Of a stretch of DNA of 64,000 nucleotides, positions 1 through 8,831 are shown piece after piece. The notes beneath the pieces were generated by a model. The model did not search any database and was not told the DNA's origin. It saw nothing but the letters and a program-made list of their open reading frames with translations. Made by a program: the position numbers and the translations under genes. Within the stretch, counting starts at the first letter, position 1, and every line of letters starts with the position of its first letter. Origin of the DNA: an uncultured Eubacteriales bacterium. GTDB lineage: Bacteria > Bacillota > Clostridia > Oscillospirales > CAG-272. The stretch is taken from positions 7,147-71,146 of the forward strand of contig CAJUIQ010000007.1 of the NCBI GenBank assembly GCA_910586545.1. The letters are read 5' to 3'.

Positions 1-1
1 C

Positions 2-124
2 GCTGCATTTCCCCACATGAAACCTAAAAAATACACATTACATTTGGAAGCAATCCGTGAAAAAATCCACCGACGCGGCAAAAAGAAAAAGACAAATCGC
101 CATGAAAAGATAAGTAAAAATTAA
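2..124 (+). CDS. C-terminal end of an unidentified basic protein (partial at left edge)
   Basis: An open frame enters from the left edge and stops at TAA 122-124, directly before a strong terminator. About 40 residues are visible; the end is very rich in Lys/Arg (RRGKKKK). I cannot assign a family. Support is only the open frame plus the terminator placed immediately after the stop; a non-coding tail is the alternative. Confidence 0.35.
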   Translation, partial: AAFPHMKPKKYTLHLEAIREKIHRRGKKKKTNRHEKISKN

Positions 125-151
125 AAAGAGGGCCTGTGAGGCCCTCTTTTT
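123..151. terminator. Bidirectional rho-independent terminator
   Basis: A 13-bp perfect stem (AAAAAGAGGGCCT pairing with AGGCCCTCTTTTT) closes a GTG loop, with T runs on both strands. It can end the partial plus-strand gene and the convergent DUF6472 gene. Confidence 0.85.
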
Positions 152-347
152 ATATTTGTTTTTGCACGGTTTTATATTCATCATAAAATTTATAGTAGGG
201 GCAGGCGCTGTAGGGATGCTGCATAAAGCGAACCATTTCATCTTCATCCAGGTTCAGATCACAAATGTCCATGTCGTACACGTCATCATAATCATAGTAG
301 ACGCAGGTGCGGCAGTCTGTCTGCATTGGTGCGTTTTTACCGGTCAT
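150..347 (-). CDS. DUF6472 family small acidic Cys protein
   Basis: This 65-residue acidic protein has the pattern CRTCVYYDYD, an NLDEDEMVRF segment and a CPYYKFYDEY segment, which I recognise as the DUF6472 family common in Clostridia. The function is not known; the cysteines (three, two as CxxC) could bind metal, which is inference. An AGGAGGG ribosome binding site sits upstream of the ATG at 347. It has its own minus-strand promoter at 369-397 and ends in the terminator at 123-151. Confidence 0.8.
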   Translation of the reverse strand: MTGKNAPMQTDCRTCVYYDYDDVYDMDICDLNLDEDEMVRFMQHPYSACPYYKFYDEYKTVQKQI

Positions 348-368
348 CAGAATCCCTCCTTTATATGC

Positions 369-397
369 AGTATAGCATATACGTCTGAAAATATCAA
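369..397 (-). promoter_or_regulatory. Promoter of the DUF6472 gene
   Basis: On the minus strand TTGATA (392-397) and TATACT (369-374) are separated by 17 nt. It is back to back with the plus-strand promoter at 406-434. Confidence 0.6.
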
Positions 398-405
398 GAA
401 AACAG

Positions 406-434
406 TTGCAAAAAATACTTTGCTTGGGTACAAT
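406..434 (+). promoter_or_regulatory. Promoter of the flavin reductase-like gene
   Basis: TTGCAA (406-411), 17-nt spacer, TACAAT (429-434); the next start codon is 40 nt downstream. Confidence 0.6.
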
Positions 435-473
435 ACATATAGAGTACTTAACAATTGTGAAGGGAGCATGATT

Positions 474-980
474 ATGGGATATATTGTAAAAGCGCCTGAG
501 GAAATTCAGGGCAACGTATTTTCAATGATTGGCAGTGACTGGATGCTGGTAACGGCGGAGAATAACGAAAAATATAATACGATGACCGCAAGCTGGGGCG
601 GTATGGGTGTTTTGTGGGGCAAGCCGGTAGCCTTTGTTTTTATCCGGCCCCAGCGGTATACGTATACGTTTTTGGAGAAGACAGATCGCTTTACACTTTC
701 TTTTTTTGGAGGCGGAGAGCGGGACGCGCTTGCCTTGTGCGGTAAGGTCAGCGGTAGAGACAGGGATAAAATCAGCGAGGCGGGACTCACTCCCTTTTCT
801 ACCAACGACGGGTATACCTCTTTCAAAGAGGCGTCTGTGATTCTGGAATGCAGCAAGCTGTACGCAGACTTTATTAAAGAAGAAAATATGCTGAATCCTG
901 CGCTTATGGAGTTCTACAAAGAAAGAGATTTTCACAAGATGTATGTTGCAGAGATTACCCGGGGACTGATTAAAGAATAG
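474..980 (+). CDS. Flavin reductase-like (FMN-binding split barrel) protein
   Basis: The 168-residue product resembles the flavin reductase-like family, which binds FMN in a split barrel. Visible family features are the early NTMTASWGGMG segment, the aromatic stretch in the middle (FVFIRPQRYT) and a FTLSFFGG core strand. Members reduce or bind flavin with an NAD(P)H partner; the true substrate is unknown. I chose ATG 474 because GGGAG at 462-466 is 7 nt upstream; ATG 468 would be only 1-2 nt from it. It has its own promoter and is followed 24 nt later by the deacetylase gene, so the two may be cotranscribed. Confidence 0.75.
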   Translation: MGYIVKAPEEIQGNVFSMIGSDWMLVTAENNEKYNTMTASWGGMGVLWGKPVAFVFIRPQRYTYTFLEKTDRFTLSFFGGGERDALALCGKVSGRDRDKISEAGLTPFSTNDGYTSFKEASVILECSKLYADFIKEENMLNPALMEFYKERDFHKMYVAEITRGLIKE

Positions 981-1004
981 AACTGCAAAGAAAGGAACAG
1001 TCAA

Positions 1005-1940
1005 ATGCATTATCAGGAAGGAATTACGGACACCGGCAAAATAGAAAATATGAAGCACGCGCATGTGTTTTTGCGTTTTCCCGGAGGCAAAGCGAAGGCT
1101 GTCACCTTTAGCTTTGACGATGGTGTGGTGGAGGACGCCTGGCTTGTGGAGCAGCTGCGAAAGTACAAAATGGGCGCTGCCTTCAACATAAACGCAGGGT
1201 TGTGCACCTATGATCCAGTGGACTACAATCAGGTGAGCGCTTCCTATTTTCCTGATAAAAGTATACAGCGGCGACTTACCAGGAGGGAGCTATGTCGGCT
1301 GTTTGAAGACAGCGGCATGGAAATCGCAGCTCATGGATATACACATGCTCAGCTGAATAAAATCGATCCGGCTGCCGCTATGTGGGAAATTTGCCGAGAT
1401 AGAGCAGAACTGGAGGCTATTACAGGCGCACCGGTACGGGGATTCGCGTATCCACAGGGGGCAGGCGACGAGGCCACCGCATCCATGCTGCGCCGCTGCG
1501 GATTTCTATATGCCCGCCTGGCCCAGTCAACCTACTGCTTCGATATGCCTGCGGATCCGTTGCTGCTGCAGCCCACTTGTCATTTTTTGGAGGACCGCGC
1601 CGCCTCGCTGGCCCATTCGTTTGTAGAAAAAGAAGTGGGAACAGGGGTATGGCAAAAAAATACGGAGCCCTCCCTCTTCTACATATGGGGTCACGGATAC
1701 GAATTGCGCCGCGGGGAAGAGAATTATCAAAAGGCGGAGACGCTGTTTCGGCAGTTGGCCGGACGGGATGATATCTGGTATCCTACAAATATACAGCTAT
1801 TTGCTTATAAAAAGGCGTTTGATGAGCTGGTATATGGAATCGAGCGGACCTTTGTGCAGAATATGTCCTGCATGACTCTGTGGATATATGCCAACGGAGA
1901 AAATCGGGAAATTCGTCCGGGAGAAACCATATATCTATAA
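1005..1940 (+). CDS. Polysaccharide deacetylase family protein (NodB-type)
   Basis: The 311-residue product has the NodB signature TFSFDDG (about residues 34-40; the DD pair includes the metal ligand and base) and a second motif HGYTH that supplies two metal-binding histidines. Enzymes of this fold remove N- or O-acetyl groups from polysaccharides. There is no signal peptide or membrane segment, so it probably acts in the cytoplasm on imported oligosaccharide. AAGGA precedes the ATG at 1005; an internal ATG at 1050 is a possible alternative. Its length is greater than a bare NodB domain, with about 100 extra C-terminal residues of unknown role. Confidence 0.8.
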   Translation: MHYQEGITDTGKIENMKHAHVFLRFPGGKAKAVTFSFDDGVVEDAWLVEQLRKYKMGAAFNINAGLCTYDPVDYNQVSASYFPDKSIQRRLTRRELCRLFEDSGMEIAAHGYTHAQLNKIDPAAAMWEICRDRAELEAITGAPVRGFAYPQGAGDEATASMLRRCGFLYARLAQSTYCFDMPADPLLLQPTCHFLEDRAASLAHSFVEKEVGTGVWQKNTEPSLFYIWGHGYELRRGEENYQKAETLFRQLAGRDDIWYPTNIQLFAYKKAFDELVYGIERTFVQNMSCMTLWIYANGENREIRPGETIYL

Positions 1941-1969
1941 TTTATGCATTTTCAAAAAAATGCATAAAA
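1941..1969. promoter_or_regulatory. A-tract palindrome immediately upstream of the nusA-operon -35
   Basis: TTATGCATTT and AAATGCATAA arms form an AT-rich inverted repeat. The right half TGCATAAAA lies exactly 4 nt before the -35 box. A very similar element with identical spacing precedes the promoter at 26522. It may be an UP element or an operator; it lacks a T-run and is a poor terminator. Confidence 0.5.
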
Positions 1970-1973
1970 GCCC

Positions 1974-2002
1974 TTGCAATTTCAGGGTGCGTGTGCTATA
2001 CT
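1974..2002 (+). promoter_or_regulatory. Promoter of the rimP-nusA-infB operon
   Basis: TTGCAA (1974-1979), 17-nt spacer, TATACT (1997-2002). Transcription would start near 2009, leaving a 90-nt leader. Confidence 0.7.
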
Positions 2003-2032
2003 ACTATATGGTTATGATATACGATGAGAATG

Positions 2033-2055
2033 GAGAGTGGGGTTGACCCACTCTC
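2033..2055 (+). promoter_or_regulatory. Leader hairpin before rimP
   Basis: GAGAGTGGG and CCCACTCTC form a perfect 9-bp stem with a GTTGA loop about 25 nt into the transcript, followed by a short TGTTTTG stretch. Similar GAGTGGG hairpins before rimP are familiar to me from other Firmicutes; the role (attenuation or NusA feedback) is not established here. Confidence 0.5.
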
Positions 2056-2099
2056 TGTTTTGTAAAGACACAAAATTAGATAGGGCAGGGCAAAGCAGG

Positions 2100-2567
2100 A
2101 TGGAAAGACAAAAGAAAAATATTGCCGGCGTCGTGCGGGAACTGATTCAGCCTGTCGCCGATGAAATGGGATATATTTTGTGGGACGTGGAATATGTCAA
2201 GGAAGGCGCGGAGATGGTTCTCCGTATTACCATTGACCAGGATGCGGGAATCGGCATCGAAGATTGTGAGCGGCTTCATCGTGCCATTGATCCGATGCTG
2301 GATGAGGCCGATCCCATTGAGAATTCCTATCGGCTGGAGGTGTCCTCCCCCGGAGTAGAACGTACCCTGTCCAGACCGGAGCATTTTCAAAAATGCTTGG
2401 GCGAGCAGGTGGAGGTGCGCCTGTATGCGCCTCTGAATGGTCAGAAAAAGCTGGTAGGCGTTCTGACTGCAGCAGATGAAAATACCATCACCATTACAGT
2501 GGGTGAAGAAAGCATCACGCTGGAAAATCAGCAGTGGGCAAAGGTCACCACTATATTTGCGTGGTAA
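2100..2567 (+). CDS. rimP: Ribosome maturation factor RimP
   Basis: The product (155 residues, usual for the family) helps mature the 30S ribosomal subunit. Diagnostic stretches are GYILWDVEYV near the N-terminus, DCERLHRAIDPML and the RLEVSSPGVERTL motif. I placed the start at ATG 2100 rather than 2037, because the upstream extension is encoded by the leader hairpin and is not conserved. It is the first gene of the operon rimP-nusA-rnpM-ylxQ-infB, an order conserved in Bacillota. Confidence 0.93.
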   Translation: MERQKKNIAGVVRELIQPVADEMGYILWDVEYVKEGAEMVLRITIDQDAGIGIEDCERLHRAIDPMLDEADPIENSYRLEVSSPGVERTLSRPEHFQKCLGEQVEVRLYAPLNGQKKLVGVLTAADENTITITVGEESITLENQQWAKVTTIFAW

Positions 2568-2617
2568 AATACGGAAAGCTTCATATACTAACTAAGAGAA
2601 AGGCTTGGAAACTGAAA

Positions 2618-3643
2618 ATGAATGCAGAATTTTTCACCGCTCTGGAGCTTTTGGAGAAATCCAAGGGAATCCCGAAAGAATATATGATCGAAAAAGTGGA
2701 AGCCGCCCTGATCAGTGCCTTTAAAAAAGAATATGGTACCGGAAATGTGCGTGTGACCATTGATCCGGAGAAAAAAGATGTGCGTGTTTACGAATGCAAG
2801 GATATCGTGGAAACGGTAGAGGATCCTGCGACACAGATTTCCCTGGAGGACGCTAAAAGCATCAGCAGGCGGTACACCCTTGGCGGTGTTGTAGAAAAGG
2901 AAGTAAAGACGAAAAATTTTGGTCGGCTCAGCGCCCAAACTGCAAAGCAGGTAATTATTCAAGGTATTCGAGAAGCGGAACGCAGCAGCATGCTGCGGGA
3001 ATATGAGAAAAAACGTGAGGAAGTAATCAGCGCAGTGGTCACAAAAGCGGCGGATGCCAGCGGTGACATTGTAATTGATACAGGTACCAGTGAAGCCGTG
3101 CTTGTACAGGGCGAGCAGATACCGGGAGAGAGCTTCGCGGTAGGGGATCGAATCAAAGTATTCGTTACTGAAGTGCGTCGGGACAGTCAGTCCGGCCCTA
3201 TGGTTACGCTTTCTAGAACCCACCCCAATCTGGTGAAACGGCTGTTTGAAATGGAAATTCCGGAAATCCAGGATGGCGTGGTAATTATTGAAGGCGTTGC
3301 CCGAGAGGCGGGCAGTCGGTCTAAGCTGGCCGTATATTCCAGAGATGCGGACGTGGATCCGGTAGGCGCGTGTATCGGAGAACGGGGGCGCAGAATCGGT
3401 GAGATTGTTGACGAGCTGCGTGGGGAAAAGATTGATGTAATCGAGTATTCCGAAACTCCGGAAAAATATATCGCGGCGGCGCTTTCCCCAGCCCAGGTAT
3501 TGGATGTGGAACTGGATGGTGAGCGCAGCGCTATCGTTACTGTGGCCAGCGACCAGTTATCCCTGGCGATTGGCAAGGAAGGTCAGAACGCACGCTTGGC
3601 GGCGAGACTTACCGGCTATAAAATTGATATTAAGGGAAGATAA
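2618..3643 (+). CDS. nusA: Transcription termination/antitermination protein NusA
   Basis: NusA binds RNA polymerase and nascent RNA, affecting pausing and termination. The 341-residue protein shows the N-terminal RNAP-binding domain (FFTALELLEKSKGI), an S1 domain around residues 135-200, and KH domains with GERGRRI and GKEGQNARLAARL. It ends at IDIKGR without the acidic C-terminal repeats of proteobacterial NusA, as expected for Bacillota. The start is ATG 2618 (MNAEFF), typical for the family. It lies 50 nt after rimP. Confidence 0.95.
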   Translation: MNAEFFTALELLEKSKGIPKEYMIEKVEAALISAFKKEYGTGNVRVTIDPEKKDVRVYECKDIVETVEDPATQISLEDAKSISRRYTLGGVVEKEVKTKNFGRLSAQTAKQVIIQGIREAERSSMLREYEKKREEVISAVVTKAADASGDIVIDTGTSEAVLVQGEQIPGESFAVGDRIKVFVTEVRRDSQSGPMVTLSRTHPNLVKRLFEMEIPEIQDGVVIIEGVAREAGSRSKLAVYSRDADVDPVGACIGERGRRIGEIVDELRGEKIDVIEYSETPEKYIAAALSPAQVLDVELDGERSAIVTVASDQLSLAIGKEGQNARLAARLTGYKIDIKGR

Positions 3644-3670
3644 CAGCGTTCCTTTTTTGAAAGGGTATAT

Positions 3671-3979
3671 ATGAGCAATGCAAAAAAAGGGCCGAAGCCC
3701 AGAAAAACACCCTTGCGCCGATGTCTCGGCTGTGGAGAGTCCTTTCCTAAAAAGGACTTGCTACGGGTGGTACGCAGTCCAGAAGGAGAGGTAGCGTTGG
3801 ACTTTACCGGAAAAATGAGTGGCAGAGGCGCCTATGTGTGTAAGCGAACCGCTTGCTTTCAAAAGGCGAGAAAGGCCGGCCGGTTCCAAAAAAATTTGGA
3901 ACTTAGTATTCCGGACGATGTGTTGGACTCCTTGGCGCAGGAGATTCGCCTTTTTGAAGAAGAGAATGCAGATCAGTGA
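3671..3979 (+). CDS. rnpM: YlxR/RnpM family RNA-binding protein
   Basis: This 102-residue basic protein has the DUF448 signature: CLGCGESFPKKDLLRVVR, then GRGAYVC and a final Cys. In Bacillus subtilis the orthologue (YlxR, renamed RnpM) binds RNase P RNA and modulates RNase P. The rnpB gene is also in this window (11626-11991). AAAGG precedes the ATG. Its stop overlaps the start of ylxQ (TGATG), implying translational coupling. Confidence 0.9.
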   Translation: MSNAKKGPKPRKTPLRRCLGCGESFPKKDLLRVVRSPEGEVALDFTGKMSGRGAYVCKRTACFQKARKAGRFQKNLELSIPDDVLDSLAQEIRLFEEENADQ

Positions 3980-4284
3980 TGCAAAGTAAACTGCAGAAAT
4001 ATATTGGATTTGCCTGGGCGGCAAAAGGCCTGATTCTTGGTACGGATCTGGTTTTGACATCCATTAGGAGAAGACAGGCGAAACTGGTGCTTCTGGCGGT
4101 AGACGCGTCTGACCGTACGGCGAAGCAGGTGCTAGATAAAAGCGGCTTTTATGGCGTGGACGCAGTCCGCATAGACTGTACGATGGAAGAATTGGCCCGG
4201 GCGGTGGGTAAAGAAGCCCCTGTTGCGGCAGTGGCTGTAACGGACAAAGGATTTGCCGCAGCAATGCGGGAGTCTCTGAAATAA
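3979..4284 (+). CDS. ylxQ: YlxQ, L7Ae-type ribosomal/RNA-binding protein
   Basis: The roughly 101-residue product has the L7Ae/L30e/S12e fold pattern: GLILGTDLVLTSIRR, then KLVLLAVDASDRT and AAVAVTDKGFAAA. Family members bind kink-turn RNA. It lies between rnpM and infB as in most Bacillota. The start is ATG 3979, overlapping the rnpM stop; GTG 3976 is one codon earlier and cannot be excluded. Confidence 0.88.
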   Translation: MQSKLQKYIGFAWAAKGLILGTDLVLTSIRRRQAKLVLLAVDASDRTAKQVLDKSGFYGVDAVRIDCTMEELARAVGKEAPVAAVAVTDKGFAAAMRESLK

Positions 4285-4368
4285 GCGAATCCGTTTGCTG
4301 CGGCAGACGAAATAATCAGCGAAAAACTGACAGGAAAGGATTCCCCCCAGGGGAAAAGGTAGAAAAAT

Positions 4369-7065
4369 ATGGCACAAGCCCCAATGTTCCGTATTAACCA
4401 ACTTGCAAAGGATTTTGATATCAAAAGCAAAGATCTCATTACAGCGCTGGAGGAAAAAGGAATTACCGGCAAAAAATCCATGACTAATTTGGAGCCGGAG
4501 GAGTTCAACCTCTTTCTGGACACGCTTACAAAAGAGAATCAAATTGTGGATATCGATGGGTATCTTCATGGTAAAACCCGTATCCCCCCTGTCAGAATGA
4601 GCAAGGCGGCACAGCTTGCCGCTGAAAAGAGAAAGGCAGAGGAGGAAGCGGCGCAGCGCGCTGCCGAAGAGGCTAAGAAAGCGGCTCAGGAAAAGGCTGC
4701 TAAAGAAGCGGAAGAACGAGAAAAAGCAGAAGCCATTGCAAGAGAAAAAGCAAAAGACGCCGCGCTCTTGAAGGCTGCCGCTGCAGCCCGTGCCAGAGCG
4801 GAGGCAGAAGAGGCGGCTAAGAAAGCGCAGCAAGAGGCTGCTGCGTCCAAGCAGCAAGCACATACCCAGCCGAAGTCCTCTGCACCTAAGGCACAGCAGA
4901 ACGCACCTGTGGAAAAATCCAATCAAAAGCGCGGTGCACAAAATGTGAGTCAAAAGATTCAGCAAACGCTGCAGCAGCAACGGCAGGATGCCGCGGCCCA
5001 GGGGCAGAGCCGCAATTTTACGCCGGATCAGACTACTATGTCCAAGCAAAAAGCAAAGCAGAATGCACCCACAAACGAGCGTAAGAGAACCGGAACAACT
5101 CGGGTCGTAGATACGCGCACTGTTTCCGTCAACTTGTCTAAGTATGACGAGAGATTGGAGAAATTTGCACCGGAAACCAACCGGGATCAGCTTGCCGCGG
5201 GTAAGCAGAAGCTGAAAAAACAAAATACCCGGGATGTGCGTTCTTCTAAAAATAGAAACAAAGAAAGCGCCACAATGGAGAAGCTGCGCCGCAAAGCTGC
5301 GATGGAAGCAAAAAAGCAGCCGCTGAAAATCACTGTTCCCGATGAAATTTCTGTGGGTGAACTTGCTTCCAGACTAAAGGTGACCGCTGCGGAAGTAGTA
5401 AAACGTCTTATGCTTATGGGCAGCATTGTTACGGTCAATCAAATTATTGACTTTGACACTGCATTCCTAGTGGCAGAAGAAATGGGCGCGCAAGTTACAA
5501 AGGAAATCGTTGTCACCATCGAGGAAAAGCTGTTTAATGAAGACGAGGATGACAGCGGAGAGCTTGTGGAGCGTGCGCCTGTGGTTTGTGTAATGGGACA
5601 CGTTGACCATGGTAAAACCTCTCTTTTAGACGCTATCCGCCATACCAGCGTAACCAGCGGAGAAGCCGGCGGCATTACACAGCACATTGGTGCTTATAGA
5701 GTAAGCGTCAACGATAAGGAAATTACCTTCCTGGATACGCCTGGTCACGAAGCATTTACCGCTATGCGTGCCCGCGGTGCACAGGCAACCGATATCGCTA
5801 TTTTGGTAGTTGCGGCAGACGACGGTATTATGCCTCAGACAGTGGAGGCCATTAATCATGCGCAGGCTGCTGGTGTAGAAATTATCGTCGCTATCAATAA
5901 GATGGATAAGCCGGGGGCGAACCCGGACGCAGTTAAGTCTGCACTGACCAATTATAATTTGGTTCCGGAGGAATGGGGCGGCGATGTGATGTGCGTGCCT
6001 GTTTCCGCGCTGACCGGAGACGGCATTCAAGATCTTCTGGAAAACATTCTTTTGATTGCGGAAGTGAAAGAATATAGGGCAAATCCGGCACGTCGCGCGA
6101 AAGGTATCGTAATTGAAGCGCAGCTGGATAAGGGGCGTGGCCCGGTTGCTACCGTTTTGGTACAAAACGGTACATTGCATGCGGGTGATATTGTGATTGC
6201 GGGTACTTCCGTTGGTCGTGTACGCGCAATGACCAACGACAAAGGGCAAACCCTAAAGGAAGCAGGTCCTTCTGTTCCTGTAGAGATTATTGGCCTTGCG
6301 GAAGTTCCCTTGGCAGGTGATGAATTTAACGCTGTAGAAGACGAACGTATGGCCAGAACGCTGGCGGATCAGCGTCGTGCAAAGGCAAAGGAAGAGGAAT
6401 TCCGTATCAATTCCAAGGTGAATTTGGACGATTTGTTCGCCCAAATCAAAGAAGGCGTACAGGAATTGAACATTATTGTAAAAGCAGACGTAGGCGGATC
6501 GGCAGAAGCAGTGAAGCAGTCTCTGGAGAAAATCTCCAACGAAGAGGTGCGCGTTCGCGTGATCCACTCTGCCGTAGGCGGCATTACGGAAAGCGATGTA
6601 ATGCTTGCCGCAGCCTCCAATGCAATTATCGTTGGATTTAATGTTCGTCCTGACAAGGGAGCTATTGATTCTGCGCAGCGGCAAAAGGTAGACATCCGCA
6701 CATACCGGATTATTTACGAATGTATTGAAGAAATTACCGCTGCTACCAAGGGTATGCTAGCGCCTGAGTTCGTGGAGAAGGTAATTGGCCAAGCGCAGGT
6801 ACGGCAGACGATTCGTGTGCCTAACGTTGGTATAATTGCAGGGTCCTACGTACAGGATGGTATGATTGCCCGGAACGCACAAATTCGGGTAGTGCGAGAC
6901 GGTATTGTTGTGGCAGAGGACAAAATTTCTTCTCTGCGTCGGTTTAAAGACGACGCCAAGGAAGTGCAGCAAGGATATGAATGTGGTATCGGCTTAGAGA
7001 AATTCAACGATATCAAAGAGGGAGATATCCTGGAAGCATTTATTATGGAAGAAGTAGCCCGATAA
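4369..7065 (+). CDS. infB: Translation initiation factor IF-2
   Basis: IF-2 is the GTPase that places initiator tRNA on the 30S subunit. The 898-residue protein has an IF2N domain (residues 1-50), a long Ala/Lys/Glu/Gln-rich linker (about 80-300), a second IF2N module near 320-370, and the G domain with GHVDHGKT starting at residue 410, DTPGHEAF and NKMD, followed by the beta-barrel domains II-IV. GAAAAGG lies upstream of the ATG. It is the last gene of the operon: the usual rbfA, nrnA and truB do not follow, and a terminator and a convergent gene come next. Confidence 0.97.
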   Translation: MAQAPMFRINQLAKDFDIKSKDLITALEEKGITGKKSMTNLEPEEFNLFLDTLTKENQIVDIDGYLHGKTRIPPVRMSKAAQLAAEKRKAEEEAAQRAAEEAKKAAQEKAAKEAEEREKAEAIAREKAKDAALLKAAAAARARAEAEEAAKKAQQEAAASKQQAHTQPKSSAPKAQQNAPVEKSNQKRGAQNVSQKIQQTLQQQRQDAAAQGQSRNFTPDQTTMSKQKAKQNAPTNERKRTGTTRVVDTRTVSVNLSKYDERLEKFAPETNRDQLAAGKQKLKKQNTRDVRSSKNRNKESATMEKLRRKAAMEAKKQPLKITVPDEISVGELASRLKVTAAEVVKRLMLMGSIVTVNQIIDFDTAFLVAEEMGAQVTKEIVVTIEEKLFNEDEDDSGELVERAPVVCVMGHVDHGKTSLLDAIRHTSVTSGEAGGITQHIGAYRVSVNDKEITFLDTPGHEAFTAMRARGAQATDIAILVVAADDGIMPQTVEAINHAQAAGVEIIVAINKMDKPGANPDAVKSALTNYNLVPEEWGGDVMCVPVSALTGDGIQDLLENILLIAEVKEYRANPARRAKGIVIEAQLDKGRGPVATVLVQNGTLHAGDIVIAGTSVGRVRAMTNDKGQTLKEAGPSVPVEIIGLAEVPLAGDEFNAVEDERMARTLADQRRAKAKEEEFRINSKVNLDDLFAQIKEGVQELNIIVKADVGGSAEAVKQSLEKISNEEVRVRVIHSAVGGITESDVMLAAASNAIIVGFNVRPDKGAIDSAQRQKVDIRTYRIIYECIEEITAATKGMLAPEFVEKVIGQAQVRQTIRVPNVGIIAGSYVQDGMIARNAQIRVVRDGIVVAEDKISSLRRFKDDAKEVQQGYECGIGLEKFNDIKEGDILEAFIMEEVAR

Positions 7066-7124
7066 AAACTGGAAAAGGATAAGAAGTAAGCAGGCAGTCG
7101 TAAAAAACTTGTTTCTTAAGAATA

Positions 7125-7154
7125 AAAAAGAGACGCTAAAAAGCGTCTCTTTTC
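7125..7154. terminator. Bidirectional terminator between infB and gpmI
   Basis: AAAAAGAGACGC pairs with GCGTCTCTTTT around a TAAAAA loop, with T runs on both strands. Confidence 0.85.
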
Positions 7155-7157
7155 TTT

Positions 7158-8810
7158 TTACTTCAATGTAATGATGGACGCATCCCACATATCGGGAGCC
7201 TCGTATCCCAGCATATTTACTACAGTTGCAGCAACATTGGACAGCCCCAGCGTATCTTGGTCTGCTTTGACAGTATACCGGTCCTTGTAGAAATTATCAT
7301 ACACAATAAAGGGAACTGGGTTCAGCGTATGACTGGTTTTGGCCTTATAGCATCCGTTCGCATCCGCCTTGGGCGCGCCCTTTTTATCTGTTTCATACAT
7401 TTCGTCCGCATTGCCGTGGTCTGCCGTGATCAGCGCTACGCCTTGCAGTTCGTCTACAACCTGCAGGAGTCGTGCCAGCTGAAGATCTAGAGCCTCCATT
7501 GTACAGATGGTAGCCTCAAGACTGCCGGTATGGCCTACCATGTCTCCGTTAGGGAAGTTTACCCGCATACAGGGGTACTTTCCACTACGCATGGCATCGA
7601 TAAGCATATCGGCAATTTCAGCACACTTCATCCAGGGACGCTGTTCAAAGGGCACTACATCCGAAGGAATTTCTACGTAGGTTTCCAGTTCCTCTGAAAA
7701 TTTGCCGGATTTGTTGCCGTTCCAGAAATAGGTTACGTGTCCGTATTTTTGCGTCTCGGAAATTGCATATTGTGCTACGCCGGTATCTGCCAGATATTCG
7801 CCCATAGTATTGGTGATTTCCGGAGGAGATACCAGATATCTGGAGGGAATATGAAGGTCGCCGTCGTATTCCAGCATACCTGCATATACAACGTTGGGCA
7901 CCTGTTTACGGTCAAAGGCGTTAAAGTCGCTGCCGCCTTCAAAAGCTTTGGAGATTTCAATGGAACGGTCACCCCGGAAGTTAAAGAAAATGACGCTGTC
8001 GCCGTCTTCAACAGTGCCCACGGGAACGCCGTCCTTGGCGATTACGAAAGGAGGGAGATTCTGGTCAATAACAGGACTTTCGCTGCGGTAGGTTTCAATT
8101 GCATCCACCGCGCTGGCAAACTGGCGTCCTTCGCCCAGCACGTGTGTCTTCCAGCCTTTTTCCACCATAGCCCAGTTCGCTTCATACCGGTCCATAGTAA
8201 TATTCATACGTCCGCCGCCGGAAGCGATCATAATATCAAAGTCCTCGCTGCGCAGAGTATCCAAAAAGGCTTCAAAGGGGTTTACATAGTCCAGGGCGGA
8301 GGTTTCCCCTACGTCCCGTCCGTCTAGCAGAATATGGATGCGTACGCGCTTCACGCCGTCCTCTTTCGCATGGGTGATCAGTGCCTTCAGATGATCAATA
8401 TGGGAGTGAACATTTCCATCGGAGAACAGACCCAAAAAGTGCAGGGTGCCGCCGCTGTTTTTTACGTTGTCTACTTCCTGCTTCCACGCGTCGGAAGCAA
8501 AGAGTTTGCCGGATTCAATGGACGCGGTTACAAGTTTTGCTCCCTGGGCAAAAACTTGACCGGATCCAAGGGCGTTGTGCCCTACTTCCGAATTTCCCAT
8601 ATCCTCGTCGGAGGGAAGGCCAACGGCAGTGCCATGCGCTTTCAATTGCACCATAGGGTATTCCTTCATAATTCTGTCCAGGGTGGGGGTGTATGCTCGC
8701 TGTACGGCGTTACCGTCTCCGGCGGGGGCAAGGCCTACGCCGTCCATTACAATGGTAAGAACAGGTCCCTTGACCTGTATGGGATTTTGCAGATTTGTCA
8801 GCTTTTTCAT
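7158..8810 (-). CDS. gpmI: 2,3-bisphosphoglycerate-independent phosphoglycerate mutase
   Basis: GpmI interconverts 3- and 2-phosphoglycerate in glycolysis using two Mn ions and a phosphoserine. The 550-residue length fits. The catalytic serine is Ser74 in DEDMGNSEVGHN; other metal-site motifs are VMDGVG near the start and TADHGNAD near the end. GGAGAG sits 7 nt before the ATG. It lies 21 nt after the DUF4091 gene and is probably cotranscribed with it; it is not with the other glycolytic genes, none of which is in the window. Confidence 0.96.
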   Translation of the reverse strand: MKKLTNLQNPIQVKGPVLTIVMDGVGLAPAGDGNAVQRAYTPTLDRIMKEYPMVQLKAHGTAVGLPSDEDMGNSEVGHNALGSGQVFAQGAKLVTASIESGKLFASDAWKQEVDNVKNSGGTLHFLGLFSDGNVHSHIDHLKALITHAKEDGVKRVRIHILLDGRDVGETSALDYVNPFEAFLDTLRSEDFDIMIASGGGRMNITMDRYEANWAMVEKGWKTHVLGEGRQFASAVDAIETYRSESPVIDQNLPPFVIAKDGVPVGTVEDGDSVIFFNFRGDRSIEISKAFEGGSDFNAFDRKQVPNVVYAGMLEYDGDLHIPSRYLVSPPEITNTMGEYLADTGVAQYAISETQKYGHVTYFWNGNKSGKFSEELETYVEIPSDVVPFEQRPWMKCAEIADMLIDAMRSGKYPCMRVNFPNGDMVGHTGSLEATICTMEALDLQLARLLQVVDELQGVALITADHGNADEMYETDKKGAPKADANGCYKAKTSHTLNPVPFIVYDNFYKDRYTVKADQDTLGLSNVAATVVNMLGYEAPDMWDASIITLK

Positions 8811-8831
8811 ATGTTTCTCTCCAAATTCTAA

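Noticed and set aside
4132..5223. A 363-codon minus-strand frame opposite ylxQ and infB
   Set aside because: Leu/Cys/Ser-rich shadow of the Ala/Lys/Glu-rich infB linker.
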